Source: Lycium barbarum
Lineage: Eukaryota > Streptophyta > Magnoliopsida > Solanales > Solanaceae
DNA length: 64,000 nt
Reading direction: 5' to 3'
Assembly (NCBI RefSeq): GCF_019175385.1
Contig: NC_083337.1
Span: forward strand, 170,203,713-170,267,712
In this document: piece after piece, positions 11,891-23,689 of the stretch
Layout of the letters: every line of letters starts with the position of its first letter
Numbering within the stretch: position 1 is the stretch's first letter
Position numbers and translations under genes: made by a program
Notes under the pieces: generated by a model
The model's input: only the letters and a program-made list of their open reading frames with translations
Told to the model about the DNA's origin: nothing
The model's database searches: none

Positions 11891-13921
11891 CTAGATGATG
11901 TGCACGGGCTCAACACAAAAAATAGTATCACATTTTTCTTTTTAGTCTATCTAAAAAAGAATGATATATTTTTATCTTTAGAAATCATTTAACTTGAAAC
12001 TTTCCATTTTACCTTTAATGAAATGATTTAAATCTACACAAATATTTATGACTTGTTTTAGACCACAAGTTTCAAAGATCTTTCCTTTCTTTTTTAAACT
12101 TACCTAGTCAAACTACGTCACATAAATTAGGACAGAGAGAGTAACTTTTAGTAATATAATTATAGAATTTTTATTATAGAAAATATTATAATTCAATTAA
12201 TTGAAAATATCAATAAATTATTTTACTTAGTCTGGTTCTTCCATATATGACTTTCCTGGTTTGGTTCTCCAATTGAAAGATTTGAAATGCACTTTCTCCT
12301 ACCAAGTTTCATGTCATCATCTCTTTCTACTTAACAACACTGAAAAATGCTTTCATGCGTTAGCATCTGTTGTAGTCTTAAATTTTTAAGTATAGACCAA
12401 CTTCATCATTTTAAGAAAATATGTGTATACGTGTCTTGACCGTTTATATTTCGTCTTCTTGATGTTATTCCCCATTATTTGTGTAAGACGTATGTGTCTA
12501 AAATTAATGCATTTTTATCCTTACTCAAAGGTATAAATTTTAAATCTTTTGGTTTTATGACTTCTTTAGCGGTTTTTGTGTTTAATTTAAATCGTTATTT
12601 GTTTTTCCTGAATTTCTCTTCTTTAAATTTTCTCTAAGCGTACTTTTATCATTTTCTGAACTTATTATCATTATTTAAATGTCCTATTTTATTTTTATTT
12701 TTATAGAAAGTATTATAATTCAATTAATTGAAAATATCAATAAATTATTTTATTTAGTCCGCTTCTTCCATATATGACTTTTCTGGTTTGGTTACCCAAT
12801 TGCAAGATTTGAAATACACCTTCTCCTACTAAGTTTCATGTTATCATCTCTTTCTACTCAACAACACTAAAAAACGCTTTCATGCATTAGCATCTGTTGT
12901 AGTCTTAAGTTTTTAAGTATAGACCAACTTCATCATTTTAAGAAAATATGTGTATACGTTTCTTGACCGTTTATATTTCGTCTTCTTGATGTTATTCCTC
13001 ATTATTTGTGTGAGACATATGTATCTGAAATTAGTGCATTTTTATCCTTACCTCGAGGTATAAGTTTTAAATCTTTTGGTTTTATGACTTCTTTAGCGGT
13101 ATTTGTGCTCAATTTAAATTGTTATTTCTTTTTTCCCAAATTTCTCCTCTTTAAATTTTCTCTAAGCGTACCTTTACTATTTTATGGACTTATTATCATT
13201 ATTTAAAGGGAAAAAGGTCAAATCTACCCCTCTACTTTAGTTTATTGGTTAAATTTGTCCTCTGTTAGCCAAAGTAGTCATATATACCCCTCCCGTTATA
13301 AGTTGGGGCCAAATACACCTCTACCGTTAGAAAAGTTTCAAAAATGCCTCTCATTTCTAACATATTTTCACATAAACAAGTCTAGTCATTGGAATTGGGT
13401 GATATAGACTCCATATGACGTTTAAATTATTCTATGTGGTGCCTACGTGGCAATTTTTTTAAAAACAATATGAAAAATTAATTTTTCTGAAAACAAATCT
13501 GTTAAAAATGGCTTTTATAAAAAAATTGATTTTTTTTAAATCAACTTTTTAGATATTTTAAAATTAATCCAGATTTAAAAAAAATAGGACACTTTTTACA
13601 TAAAAAAAAAAAAACTTTACCGTTTTCCAGATTTAAAAAAAAATAATCATTTTCCAGGTTTTTTAAACTAAAATACCCAATTTTCGAGAATATATTTTTA
13701 AAAAAACGAGTTTTATTAAAACAAAAAAGTTTCAAATTTTTAATAAAAGCCATTTTTGTTCAGATTTGTTTTAAAAAAATCAATTTTCTAGATTGGTTCT
13801 TAAAATATTGCCACGTAAGCACCATATAGAATAGCTTAAATGCCATGTGGCGTCCATGTCACCAATTCTAATGACTAGACTTTCTTATGCGGGAATATAT
13901 TAGAAATGAAGGGTATTTTTG

Positions 13922-16809
13922 TGTAACGCCTCGTAAACTTGAACTAGGTGTGAATGTATAAAAATCTAGTGTTAATGTGATATTTTATCTATATGAATCC
14001 AGTCTTGATAAATTCGGGTGGAGGATGGTCGTTTTGAAGTCAAACCAACTAATGAAGTTCTTAAGGGCTCTTAAATTCGCCTAAGTTTTGGCAGGTCTGT
14101 CTTCTGGGCGATTTTTATAAAAATGTGTTGCGAATTTGGAAAAACTTCCTTGATGAAAGTTGTAAATCTTTGAAATATATTTCCAACGGTAGGTCGCCCA
14201 GCGCAAACAAAGCTTCGTACAAAGAGTTATGCCTATTTTACCGAACACTGTGCAGAACCGATACTGCCGTTTGTGAGGGCGCGTGCGATGGCCCTGCGCC
14301 GCACGCCGATCGCACAAGAACCCCTTCTCTGACCAATGATCTGAGTATGGTCGTGCACTGCCTGTGCGTCGCACGACCATCGCATAACAGGGTCGGTTTC
14401 GGGTCAAAAAGTCGGTTTACGCGTTTTAAGTTATATCTAAGGTTTGGGGTTTATTTCCCCAACACCCCATTCACGAAAAATTACCCTAGAGTCAGGAAGA
14501 ACAAGTCCAAGCCTCAAGGAACATACAAGGTAAGTGTCATGATTCTAGGTTGAATTCAAATTTCTAATCCCTTTCTAACATGATTTTATGACCAAAACCT
14601 AGGGTTTGCAACATAATTCTTCCCAAAGTGATTCAAGATAAGGTTTGGGTGTTCTTCATTAGAAAAGTGATTTGTTAAACCTTGTTTAACAAATTAAGGT
14701 ATGTCTCCTTTTTTTTTAAACTTTATTTTGGATGTATGTCTCTTTTGAACATACTCTTTCTATCGGTTTTTACGAACTTTTTGGTTGTGGTTTGTATGTC
14801 TCATTAAAAATTCATATTTGGCTATAAGGATGATTTGTATGTCTTTCTTTTAAAAACCTTATTGTGGATATACGTCTTTTTCTCGAGAGTTCTTTATTGA
14901 ATAAAAAGGGTGAATTTCTCATACAAAACCCTAATGTATGTCTCTTTAAAAATAAAATCCTCTTTGAATATAAAGGTAATTTGTATGTCTCCTTTTAAGG
15001 AAATCCTTTTGACTATGAAGGTGTTTTTGTATGTCTATACTTCAAGATTCGTCTTTTCATGTATGTTAAGATTTTCCCAAAAATCTTCCTTGACGTATGT
15101 CTATATTCCAAAAATTATCTCTTCAACTATGTCTACTTGTGAAGTACGCTTATATTGTGAAAGCATAAATTGTAATTGAGAATCCTTGCTTGATTGTTTG
15201 TATAAGTTATAACTCTTGTTTGTTGGAATTTATTCTGGGATTAAAGATGATTTATTTTAGACAAGGTCATGCGTGTGTAGGGTCAAGCCCGCATCGAACC
15301 TTATACAATCATACTACTTTGTGAAACTCGCTTTTCCCATTATTAGATGATTGAACTTAATCTTCTAAAGGTTGGACCTTAAACTTGTTTTGTTGTTGAA
15401 TGGGTTTCTTGAACTTGAAATTGAATAAGAGATTTGAATAAGTTTCTAAATCGGTTATGACTTGAAATGCCTCCATTTTGAGATGATGACTTGAGAAGTG
15501 AGATCCGGCTCTAAGCCATGATTGATGATTCGGTAATATGCCATGATTTGTATTTCGTTGGTGTTTGGGCCTGTATGGGCAAGCTGTGCTAATTCAGAGG
15601 ATGATTAGCTGTTATGGATCCTAACGTATCGATACGAGTATTGCTGTATCAGTCCAGAGGACGATTGACCTCCGTTGCTTCCTAGCGCAGAGCATCTATT
15701 GTTGTGCTAGTCCAGAGGACGATTAGCCTCCGTATCTTCCTAGACCGGAGTATCTATTGATGTGCTAGTCCAGAGGACGATTAGCCTCCATTGCTTCTTA
15801 GCCCGGAGTATCTATTGCTGTGCTAGTCCAGAGGACGATTAGCCTCCGTATCTTCCTAGACCGGAGTATCTATTGCTGTGCTAGTCCAGAGGACGATTAG
15901 CCTCTGTTGCTTCCTAGCCCGGAGTACCTATTGTTGTGCTAGTCCAGAGGACTATTAGCCTCCGTTGCTTCCTAGCCCGAAGTATCTAGTGTTGTGCTAG
16001 TCCAGAGGACGATTAGCCTCCGTGATTTCCTAATCCGGAGTATCGATTGATTTAATAGTTTGCCTATAAGTGGCTTGTTTCGTATCTTGTTGCCTGTGAG
16101 TGGCTTATGGTGATATTGAATTCGTAAATGAAATGCTTGGCATGGTAAATGGTAAGGAGTTAAGTTAATATGTCTTTCGTTGTTGGATTCTTTGACGACT
16201 CTTTAATGTTGCTTACTCACTTTACTCCTGGGTTTGAACTGTTATTTCCATTGATATCATTTTATTGATTTTATTCACTATATCTTGTTTTGTTAACTAT
16301 TGCCCCTTAGACACTCACTGAGTACCCAGTACTCAGGCATATCATTGTTGTTTTTGATGGTATGTTAGGTGTCATTGAGGAGCATGTTCGTGATACGTCT
16401 ACGACTTAAGAGAACTTGCTGCTTTCGAGACTATTCGGTGAGCCCACATGATTGTCCGTGGGACACCATTCTATCTTTACTTTTAGTCTTTTAGTTTCGG
16501 GCTGCGTCCCGATGATTTAGACGTTGCTCATTATCTTAGAAGTTCCATAGTATACGTTCTTGTGGGTAGTTGTTGAGTTATTGATTAACTCTCGGGCACG
16601 TCATTACGTTTGACTAAGTATTTGGTGACTAAAGACTTCCGCTGATTTAATTTATATGTTCATGATTTGTTACATTTATTTTACAAACTGTTGTAGGCGA
16701 ATGTTGAACCTGGCGGGTTCAAGTATTGTTATTGTGTTATTATGTTCTTCTGATGTTGTTCACGACGTCGGATGCCGGTCACGTCTAGGGTGGGTTCTGG
16801 GGCGTGACA
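13922..16809 (+). mobile_element. Solo LTR (2888 bp), Gypsy-type, TSD TTTTG
   Basis: Begins TGTAACGCCTCG and ends GGGGCGTGACA. The 5-bp duplication TTTTG is perfect at 13917-13921 and 16810-16814. Removing the LTR and one TTTTG restores a continuous foldback arm, confirming the boundaries. No internal region, primer site or polypurine tract, so it is solo. It contains a 58-bp tandem repeat (15651-16056). ORFs inside it, such as 14125-14553, show no domain. Confidence 0.88.
15651..16056. repeat. 58-bp tandem repeat, 7 units, within LTR
   Basis: The word AGTCCAGAGGAC starts at 15651, 15709, 15767, 15825, 15883, 15941 and 15999, an exact 58-base step. Units share GATTAGCCTCCGT, TTCCTAG and GGAGTATCTATTG. 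A diverged half-unit precedes it (about 15590). Constant period with scattered substitutions suggests slippage or unequal exchange inside the LTR. Confidence 0.92.
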
Positions 16810-16978
16810 TTTTGAAACTTTGCTAACGGTAGGGGTATATTTGGCTCCAACTTGTAATGGGAAGGGTATATTTGACTACTTTGGCTAACGGAGGGCAAAG
16901 TTAGCCAATAAACTAAAGTAGAGGAGTATATTTGACCCCTTTCCCTTATTTAAATGCCTTTTTTTTTTCTTTTTTTTT

Positions 16979-17075
16979 TGCAATTGTCTCCTACTTCTTC
17001 ACGTGGACCTCACCTTATTATTATTATTATTATTATTATTGCAATTATCTCTTACTTCTTCACGTGGACCTCACC

Positions 17076-17119
<44 letters not shown>

Positions 17120-17157
17120 TTTGCAATTATCTCTTACTTCTTCACGTGGACCTCACC

Positions 17158-17192
<35 letters not shown>

Positions 17193-17290
17193 TTTTTTTT
17201 TTTTTTTTTATTTATTATTTTTTTTTTTTTTATTATTATTTTTTTTTTTTTGCAATTGTCTCGTACTTCTTCACGTGGATCCACCTTATT
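16979..17290. repeat. Tandem units with (ATT)n microsatellites
   Basis: Four units of GCAATTATCTCTTACTTCTT + CACGTGGACC + TCACC + (TTA)n begin near 16979, 17041, 17123 and 17251, with a fifth near 18174 beyond the foldback. The microsatellite part varies from about 25 to 60 bp. The complement occurs as GGTGGGGTCCACGTGAA units at 60100-60430 in the other Helitron. Long frames across it are only translated trinucleotide repeats. Confidence 0.8.
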
Positions 17291-17297
17291 ATTGAAA

Positions 17298-18170
17298 GGG
17301 CCTGATTTACCACTTTACTATTGGAAATAGTCCACATTTACCCCCCGTTATACTTTCGGCACAAATTTGCCCCTACCGTTACCTAAGTAGCAATATTTGC
17401 CCCTATTTTTAACACCAGTCCACTGTGGCCATTGTAATATTTTTTTTAAGGGAAAAGGGCCTGATTTACCCCTCTACTATTGGAAATAGTCCACATTTAC
17501 CCCCCGTTATACTTTCGGCACAAATTTGCCCCTACTGTTACCAATAATAATTACCAACTAATGTAAACTTATCACAAACACAAATTCACGAGAATTCAAT
17601 AGTTTTTTTTTTATCAAACTTATATTTTTAATTAAAAAAAATCATTGAATAACTATGATTTAGATACCAAATTTTTTACTCGTTTTATCCCAAAAATTTG
17701 GTATCATTCCCAAAAAAAATTTACTCCTGCCAATTAAACATCTTCTGCTCCATACCAAATTTTTGGGATAAAATGAGTAAAAAATTTGGTATCTAAATCA
17801 TAGTTATTCAATGATTTTTTTAAATTAAAAATATAAGTTTGATAAAAAAAAAACTATTGAATTCTCGTGAATTTGTGTTTGTGATAAGTTTACATTAGTT
17901 GGTAATTATTATTGGTAATGGTAGGGGCAAATTTATGCCGAAAGTATAACGGGGGGTAAATGTGGACTATTTCCAATAGTAGAGGGGTAAATCAGGCCCT
18001 TTTCCCTTAAAAAAAATATTACAATTGTCACAGTAGACTAGTGTTAAAAATAGGGGCAAATATTGCTACTTAGGTAACGGTAGGGCCAAATTTGTGCCGA
18101 AAGTATAACGGGGGTAAATGTGGACTATTTCCAATAGTAGAGGGGTAAATCAGGTTCTTTTCCCTTTATT
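17298..18170. mobile_element. Long foldback element, duplicated motif in each arm
   Basis: A near-perfect palindrome centred near 17735. Each arm contains two head-to-tail copies of GGCCTGATTTACC...TACTATTGG...CCCCCGTTATACTTTCGGC. The inner arms (17460-17700 and 17770-17997) match for about 240 bases. The terminal motif is that of the MULE foldbacks at 13208 and 29591. I could not identify a clean target duplication, and the left end seems to have lost GGGAAAAG. Confidence 0.75.
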
Positions 18171-18289
18171 TTTTGCAATTGTCTCCTAATTCTTCACGTG
18201 GACCCACCTTCATTTTTTTTAATTAACTATTATAGAAGAGTGAGTGGACGACGATCTAATGCCCAACCCGCTCTTCTATAATAGTGGAA

Positions 18290-18776
18290 ATATCACTAAA
18301 ATTTGCTATATCACAAAGTCACAAAAAAAAAAAAATTTAACCTAAAAGTCATTTAATTCTGCCTAAGTATATTGTAAGACGTCCCTTTTGTTTCTTCATA
18401 CTGGCTTATCCTAAGGTTGAGTGAAAGTCACAAGGTTGTTGACTTCCTGGTGACGAAAATAATTACTATAACTTTAGTAATACCTAAGGAAAATTGAGTG
18501 ATTTACTTGTTGTAAAAAAATAATTTAATAATTTTAGTGCAATAAAGTAAGAGTGACCATCAATGAAGTTACAGTATATTTTGATTTTGATTGACAACTT
18601 GACATGCACCCGACCACTACAATCATGCTCTGTGTATGATTTTATCGCAAACCTAATTGTATAATTTGATATTGATATGGACGTGAGTTGTCCATACTAT
18701 TTCCTTTAATATTGGTAACCAATTAACCAAAAAACATTTTTTTGTTGCAATATTTGTAGCTGACAAAAGAAACGTG
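18290..18776. other. AT-rich sequence between Helitron and copia element
   Basis: No ORF, RNA gene or repeat boundary I can support. Confidence 0.5.
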
Positions 18777-18781
18777 ATTGT

Positions 18782-18999
18782 TGTTATAAAATAAAAACTA
18801 TGAAGTAAATACACAGAAGAAATATGTAGAGAGAATATGTAGAGAGATATCAGATTATCTTACTTCTGCTCTTTCAACATTGTATCTGTGCATCCTATTT
18901 ATAGGAGCAACAGGACATGGGATATTTTGGGATATTTATGGGATATTTTGAGATATTTCCAAATAATGGATATCCACTAATATTGGGATATTTATAACA
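18782..18999 (-). repeat. Copia 3' LTR
   Basis: 218 bp, TGTTATAAAATAAAAACTAT to GGGATATTTATAACA. One mismatch to the partner LTR. A run of GGGATATTT-like repeats lies near one end. Confidence 0.95.
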
Positions 19000-19010
19000 C
19001 TCCCCCTTGG
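19000..19010 (-). promoter_or_regulatory. Copia polypurine tract
   Basis: The minus strand reads CCAAGGGGGAG directly before the 3' LTR, the expected plus-strand priming site. Confidence 0.75.
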
Positions 19011-19201
19011 ATGTCCATTAATAGATGATGTACCTCGTTAAAACCTTATTAAAAAAAAACCCCTGTGGGAAAAAATCTTAATGAAGGAAAAAGAGTGCAC
19101 ATATCTAGAAATACGTTTTGAGAGCTGCCTCATTAAAAACCTTACCAAGAAAACCCAATGGGACAAAACTTGGTTAAGGAAAAAAGAGTACAACGCGTAT
19201 T

Positions 19202-20569
19202 TCACTCCCCCTGACGAAGACCAAGATTCAGATGTCGGAGTCTTCGCATTCCAATCTTGAATATCATCTTCTCAAGAGTTGAAGTTGGCAAAGATTTAGT
19301 GAACAAATCTGCAGGATTGTCACTTGAACGGATTTGTTGCACATCAATATCACCATTCTTCTGGAGATCATGTGTGAAAAATAACTTTGGTGAAATGTGC
19401 TTTGTTCTATCTCCTTTTATGAAACCTCCTTTTAATTGAGCTATGCATGCAGCATTATCTTCATATAATACTGTGGGTATTTTTGTATCACACTTCAAGC
19501 CACATCTATCTCTGATGAAATGTATCACTGATCTCAACCACACACATTCTCTACTTGCTTCATGAATAGCGATTATCTCAGCATGATTTGAAGAAGTAGC
19601 AACAATGGACTGCTTGGTCGATCGCCATGATATAACAGTACCTCCGCATGTAAACAGATAGCCCGTTTGAGATCGAGCTTTATGTGGATCAGATAAATAA
19701 CCTGCATCTGCATAACCAACAAGATCTGTACTACCTTTGTTAGTATAAAACAGACCCATATCGCTAGTTCCCTTCAGATATCGCAATATATGCTTAATCC
19801 CGTTCCAATGCCTCCGTGTAGGAGAAGAGCTATATCTTGCTAGCAAATTAACAGAAAATGCTATGTCAGGTCTTGTAGCATTAGCAAGATACATAAGTGC
19901 ACCTATTGCGCTAAGATATGGTACTTCAGGACCAAGTAGCTCTTCGTTTTCTTCCTGAGGTCGGAACGGATCTTTGCTCACTTCAAGTGAGCGAACAACC
20001 ATAGGAGTACTTAAAGGATGCGAATTGTCCATGTAAAACCGATTTAAAACTTTCTCAGTATAGGCAGATTGATGGATAAAGATCCCTTTTGCGAAATGTT
20101 CAATTTGCAGACCAAGACAGAGTTTTGTCTTTCCGAGATCTTTCATCTCAAATTCTTTCTTCAAATATTCAATCGCCTTTTGGAGCTCTTCTGGAGTTCC
20201 AATGAGGTTTATGTCATCAACATAAACATCAAGTATTATGAACCCTGATTTTGTTTTCTTAATAAAAACACATGGACAAATGGCATCATTTATATATCCT
20301 TCATTTATCAAGTACTCACTTAGGCGATTATACCACATATGCCCTGATTGTTTTAAACCATATAATGATCTTTGTAATCTGATTGAATACATTTCCCGAG
20401 ACTTTAAACCAAATGCTTCAGGCATTTTATATCCTTCAGGAATTTTCATATAAATTTCATCAAGTAAGCCACATAGGCCGTGACAGCATCCATTAGTATA
20501 AATAATGTGACATCTTCTGTTGTTTGGACTGCTGGCCCAATAAACATTACGTCTACCAAGATGCATCAT
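19202..20569 (-). pseudogene. Copia reverse transcriptase (C-terminal part) + RNase H
   Basis: An open 455-codon frame. It contains EIYMKIPEGYKMPEA (about residues 39-51), SLYGLKQSGHMWYNRL (68-83) and the catalytic YVDD at 116-119, the hallmark of copia RT. The linker region is followed by RNase H with GYADAGYLSDP, SQTGYLFTCGGTVISW, the SSNHAE acidic motif and YEDNAACI. It lacks the N-terminal RT motifs. Just upstream (near 20470) MDAVTAY appears in another frame, so a frameshift separates the halves. The first about 38 residues are out-of-frame sequence. Full-length copia Pol is usually over 1000 residues, so this is a fragment. Confidence 0.9.
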
Positions 20570-21820
20570 TTTACTTGGTAATTATTCTACGTCAACATGC
20601 TTTAAGAGACGTAGAAATCAAATCCTCACAACCTTATACAATATTGCGCGCTATATTGTATATTGTCGAGAAGATATCATGTTGTATCGGTTCGCAATTC
20701 GACATAACTTACTGAGATCTCATCACTTCATTATTTTCAGGTACCTGAACCTCCCATAAGGTTTATGAAGTGTTATGTCGTAGCTCTTCAAGAGCACATT
20801 GCCTCCTTATTATGATCATTTGTTCCTCCCTTTTTCAAGGATTATTATATTTGGAACCGATTGGTCTACCATGCTCCATGCACGTTGTAGACTTTGTCCT
20901 TCAGGGACATTAAGAGCATATTTTGCAGATGAAATATGAAATAGTTGAGTCAGGAGGCATCCAATGCCAAACCAACTTAGATATAAACCAGCATTATCAA
21001 GATGATTGTCTTGATTACATATTCTGAAAATTGTGCTTCCAACTCAATTATTTTGAGCAAGCAACTTTGTAAATGTCAAACTGCCAGTTGACAATAAACA
21101 TACATGTGACCGTCTCATAGATGCATCTATTTAAGACATCACATTGCAGGTGAAGGGGCCCACACTCACCTTTTATATTTTTCAGAATTTTGGGGATTCA
21201 GTCCCAACATTAGCTGGTGTAATCAACTTATCATGAGAACAAGCAACACAAACAAATTCTTGAAGAATCTTCTAGTTCTTCAATATGTTTTTAATACTCA
21301 ATTAGCACATCAGATTTAAATCAGGACGATCAAAATGGTCTTGTCAACTGATAAAATTATCTGTACCCGTAAACTTCAAGTTTACTATGACGAGTGTTAT
21401 TTCTTTTAATAAACTTCTGGTTTACTGTTGCATGAAATTTTATGTCAAAACTTCTGGTTTATTGTGACATGCGATCTCATCATGCTCGGGTAACGCTTTT
21501 ACACACGCGACCCTACCCGTAATAAGTTGGAGATATTCAATCTTCCAATCATCTGTAGTCTCAATATGATGACCATTTTTCTAGCTAGTAAACTTCAGGT
21601 TTACTATAATTTATTTTCCGATCGAAATAATTATGATCTGAGATGAATGGTACTATCATATATAAGCTCTTCGAGAGACATTAATTTGTTCACCATAATC
21701 ATATATTATTTGGACACTGCTAGTGTCATGATACATGTAAATAAATAATTAGCTCTTCTGGAGCCTTTGATCATTAATTTCTATTACAAAAAATTGTATT
21801 AATATTTCCCCTTTTTCTAC
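20570..21820 (-). pseudogene. Decayed integrase / N-terminal RT zone of copia element
   Basis: The position corresponds to integrase and early RT, but no frame longer than about 60 codons survives and I recognise no intact HHCC or DDE motif. It is shorter than a normal integrase region, implying internal deletions as well as point decay. Confidence 0.5.
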
Positions 21821-21900
21821 GCAAGTAAGAAAAGTATTTCTCATCTTTGAATATAGCATGCATTGTTCCACTATCAATTACACAAATATATTCATGATTG
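21821..21900 (-). pseudogene. Copia aspartic protease remnant
   Basis: The minus strand reads ICVIDSGTMHAIFKDEKYF. The DSG triad is the catalytic motif of the retroviral-type aspartic protease, at the expected place after the zinc knuckle. Flanking frame is broken. Confidence 0.7.
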
Positions 21901-22073
21901 GTCATTGATCCAAATAATATTTGAGGATTTTCCATATATTCTTCAAAATGAAAGAATAGGCAAAGTAAACACCGAAGTAGATATTTTGATTAGACAAAGT
22001 ATTACACACACTTTATTACATATATATGGAAACATAACCACAATAGCTAATACAAACGACATGTATGAAATAT

Positions 22074-23083
22074 CTAAGTTAATACAGATCCATCACCGAT
22101 CAGATGATCTATTTTTCCTTCAGGGAATTCAAAGAAATCTGCCACATCTAGATGCATAGGCTCAACATTATCTTCAGAAATAAAATTTGCTTCGGCATCC
22201 TTTTCTGCCCTTTTGAGGGAGGCTTGATATAACTCAACAAGGTGCTTTGGCGTACGACAGGTACGTGACCAGTGCCCATTTCCTCCACATCGGAAGCAAT
22301 TATTTTCTGAATTTTTCTTTTGCACAACTTCATGATTTTCATCCTTCCTTTTACACTGCTGGTGGTCAAGGGTATTATATGGTGCAAAACGAGAATCATG
22401 ATTAAAATCCCTTCCTCGACCACGACCATGACCACGACTGGGGCCACGACCTCTTCCACGCCTAGAATGGCGAAAATTTGCCTCATTCACTTCAGGGAAT
22501 GGGGCAGTACCAGTGGGTCGGCTTTCATGATTTTCATCAGTAATTCATTATGTTGTTCAGCCACTAGAAGATGTGAGATTAAATCAGAATATTTTTTGAA
22601 CTTCATCTCTCGGTATTGCTGCTGCAGGAGCATACTCGAGGCAGGAAAAGTGGAGAATATTTTCTCCAGCATATCAAGATCAGTAATATTTTCACCACAT
22701 AATTTCAATTGAGAAATAATTTTAAACATAGTAGAATTGTATGCCTTAACAGATTTAAAATCTTGGAACCTTAAATGGAGCCAATCAAAACGTGCTTGTG
22801 GAAGTATGACCATCTTCAGGTGATCATATCTATCTTTCAGATCATTCCACAGCGTAAGAGGATTTTTAACCGTGAGATATTCCATTTTTAAATTCTCATC
22901 AAGATGATGGCGGAGGAATATCATTGCCTTAGCACGGTTTTGGTTTGATGCCTCATTTTTATCTTTGATGGTGTCTTCCAGACCCATCGCATTAAGGTGA
23001 ATCTCGCCATCAAGAATCCAAGACATATAGGTATTGCCGGATATATCTAAGGCTACAAATTCACGTCTAGAAAGATTTTCCAT
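22074..23083 (-). pseudogene. Copia gag (UBN2-type) with CCHC knuckle, one frameshift
   Basis: This is the nucleocapsid protein. The first frame (23083-22487) starts MENLSRREFVALDISG and has the UBN2-type gag core, with WNDLKDRYDHLK, RFQDFKSVKAYNS and EKIFSTFPASSMLLQQQYRE. The second frame (22490-22074) has an RGRGRGPSRGHGRGRGRD basic stretch and a knuckle CFRCGGNGHWSRTC (C-x2-C-x4-H-x4-C), ending DHLIGDGSVLT. The true protein should read through NHESRPTGTAPFPEVNEANF. An A lost from the short A run near 22525 explains the frame change. Apart from this frameshift gag is well preserved. Confidence 0.88.
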
Positions 23084-23145
23084 TAGTAATGGAAAACAAA
23101 GAAATCAATACCTTCGAGGCTTGTAAAGTATTTGCTCGAGATGAC

Positions 23146-23165
23146 AGAGTCTCGTGCTGATAACG
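23146..23165 (-). promoter_or_regulatory. Probable copia primer-binding site
   Basis: Immediately inside the 5' LTR the minus strand reads CGTTATCAGCACGAGACTC. The TATCAGCACGAG core sits where the tRNA primer site should be. I did not match it to a specific tRNA. Confidence 0.5.
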
Positions 23166-23504
23166 TGTTATAAAATAAAAACTATGAAGTAAATACACAG
23201 AAGAAATATGTAGAGAGAATATGTAGAGAGATATCAGATTATCTTACTTCTGCTCTTTCAACATTGCATCTGTGCATCCTATTTATAGGAGCAACAGGAC
23301 ATGGGATATTTTGGGATATTTATGGGATATTTTGAGATATTTCCAAATAATGGATATCCACTAATATTGGGATATTTATAACAATTGTCTTATTTTCATG
23401 TTGTTTTGCGGATGTAATAATCACGGGTCTGGTGGCCTTTCACATACAAAATTGTCCATTATGTAAAAGAAAACAAGCAAGCTAGTCTGTGGCCATATTC
23501 AACC

Positions 23505-23680
23505 CAGAGGCGGATTCAGGATTCAAAGCTTGTGGATTTGGGGTTCTAATTTTTTAAATTTACTGAATTCTTAATTAATAATTTATACATATTTGAAAAA
23601 AAATTTAATACAAATATATGATTCAAATAAAAACTATTGAGTTCGGCCGAACCACATCCGATGGGCTGGCTCCGCCCCTG
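23505..23680. mobile_element. hAT-type MITE (176 bp), TSD ATTCAACC
   Basis: Termini CAGAGGCGGATTCAGG and GGCTGGCTCCGCCCCTG form imperfect inverted repeats, flanked by perfect 8-bp duplications ATTCAACC at 23497-23504 and 23681-23688. The 8-bp duplication and CAG...CTG ends indicate hAT. Related to the element at 47165-47351. Confidence 0.88.
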
Positions 23681-23689
23681 ATTCAACCT

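Larger units (their letters stand above)
13208..16945. mobile_element. MULE foldback, 9-bp TSD TTATTTAAA, split by a solo LTR
   Basis: Termini GGGAAAAAGGTCAAAT (13208) and ATTTGACCCCTTTCCC (ending 16945) are inverted repeats, flanked by perfect 9-bp duplications TTATTTAAA at 13199-13207 and 16946-16954. A second pair of inner arms (about 13370-13540 and 13740-13905) carries CTAGTCATT, TGGTGCCTACGTGGCAA and its complement. Without the nested LTR the element is about 845 bp. The matching Helitron at 59351-61231 has a single uninterrupted copy of the target (TTTAAATAA at 60444-60452), an empty site. Confidence 0.88.
11891..18288 (-). mobile_element. Non-autonomous Helitron with nested insertions
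   Basis: The 3' end is at 11891 on the minus strand: CTAG followed by T, preceded by CCCGTGCACATCAT, a shortened form of the terminal hairpin seen at 61201-61231. The 5' end is about 18288, where the minus strand reads TCCACTATTATAGAAGAG, matching other Helitron starts here. The body matches 59351-61231 in inverted orientation. It contains a MULE foldback (13208-16945), which holds a solo LTR, and a second foldback (17298-18170). An internal direct duplication spans about 12180-12660 and 12706-13200. No Rep/helicase coding sequence, so it depended on an autonomous partner. Confidence 0.75.
18782..23383 (-). mobile_element. Copia LTR retrotransposon, young but internally decayed
   Basis: Complete structure: two 218-bp LTRs (18782-18999 and 23166-23383), TG...CA termini and a perfect 5-bp duplication ATTGT at 18777-18781 and 23384-23388. 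On the minus strand the order is LTR, primer site, gag, CCHC knuckle, protease remnant, decayed integrase zone, RT/RNase H, polypurine tract, LTR. The LTRs differ at one base (T at 18883, C at 23267). The internal region has frameshifts and has lost most of integrase and the N-terminal RT. D2 has no counterpart. Confidence 0.95.

Noticed and set aside
14125..14553. 142-codon open frame on the plus strand
   Set aside because: Lies inside a solo LTR with no recognisable domain; GC-richer LTR sequence stays open by chance.
15651..16056. Regular repeats resembling a CRISPR array
   Set aside because: Units are contiguous 58-bp tandem repeats with no unique spacers, inside a plant LTR.
6266..16809. 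The two large LTRs as the ends of one 10-kb retroelement
   Set aside because: Each has its own perfect TSD, they are in opposite orientation and their sequences differ.
16932..17330. Open frames of up to 132 codons
   Set aside because: They are translated ATT and T repeats giving runs of I, L, Y and F; low complexity, not a gene.
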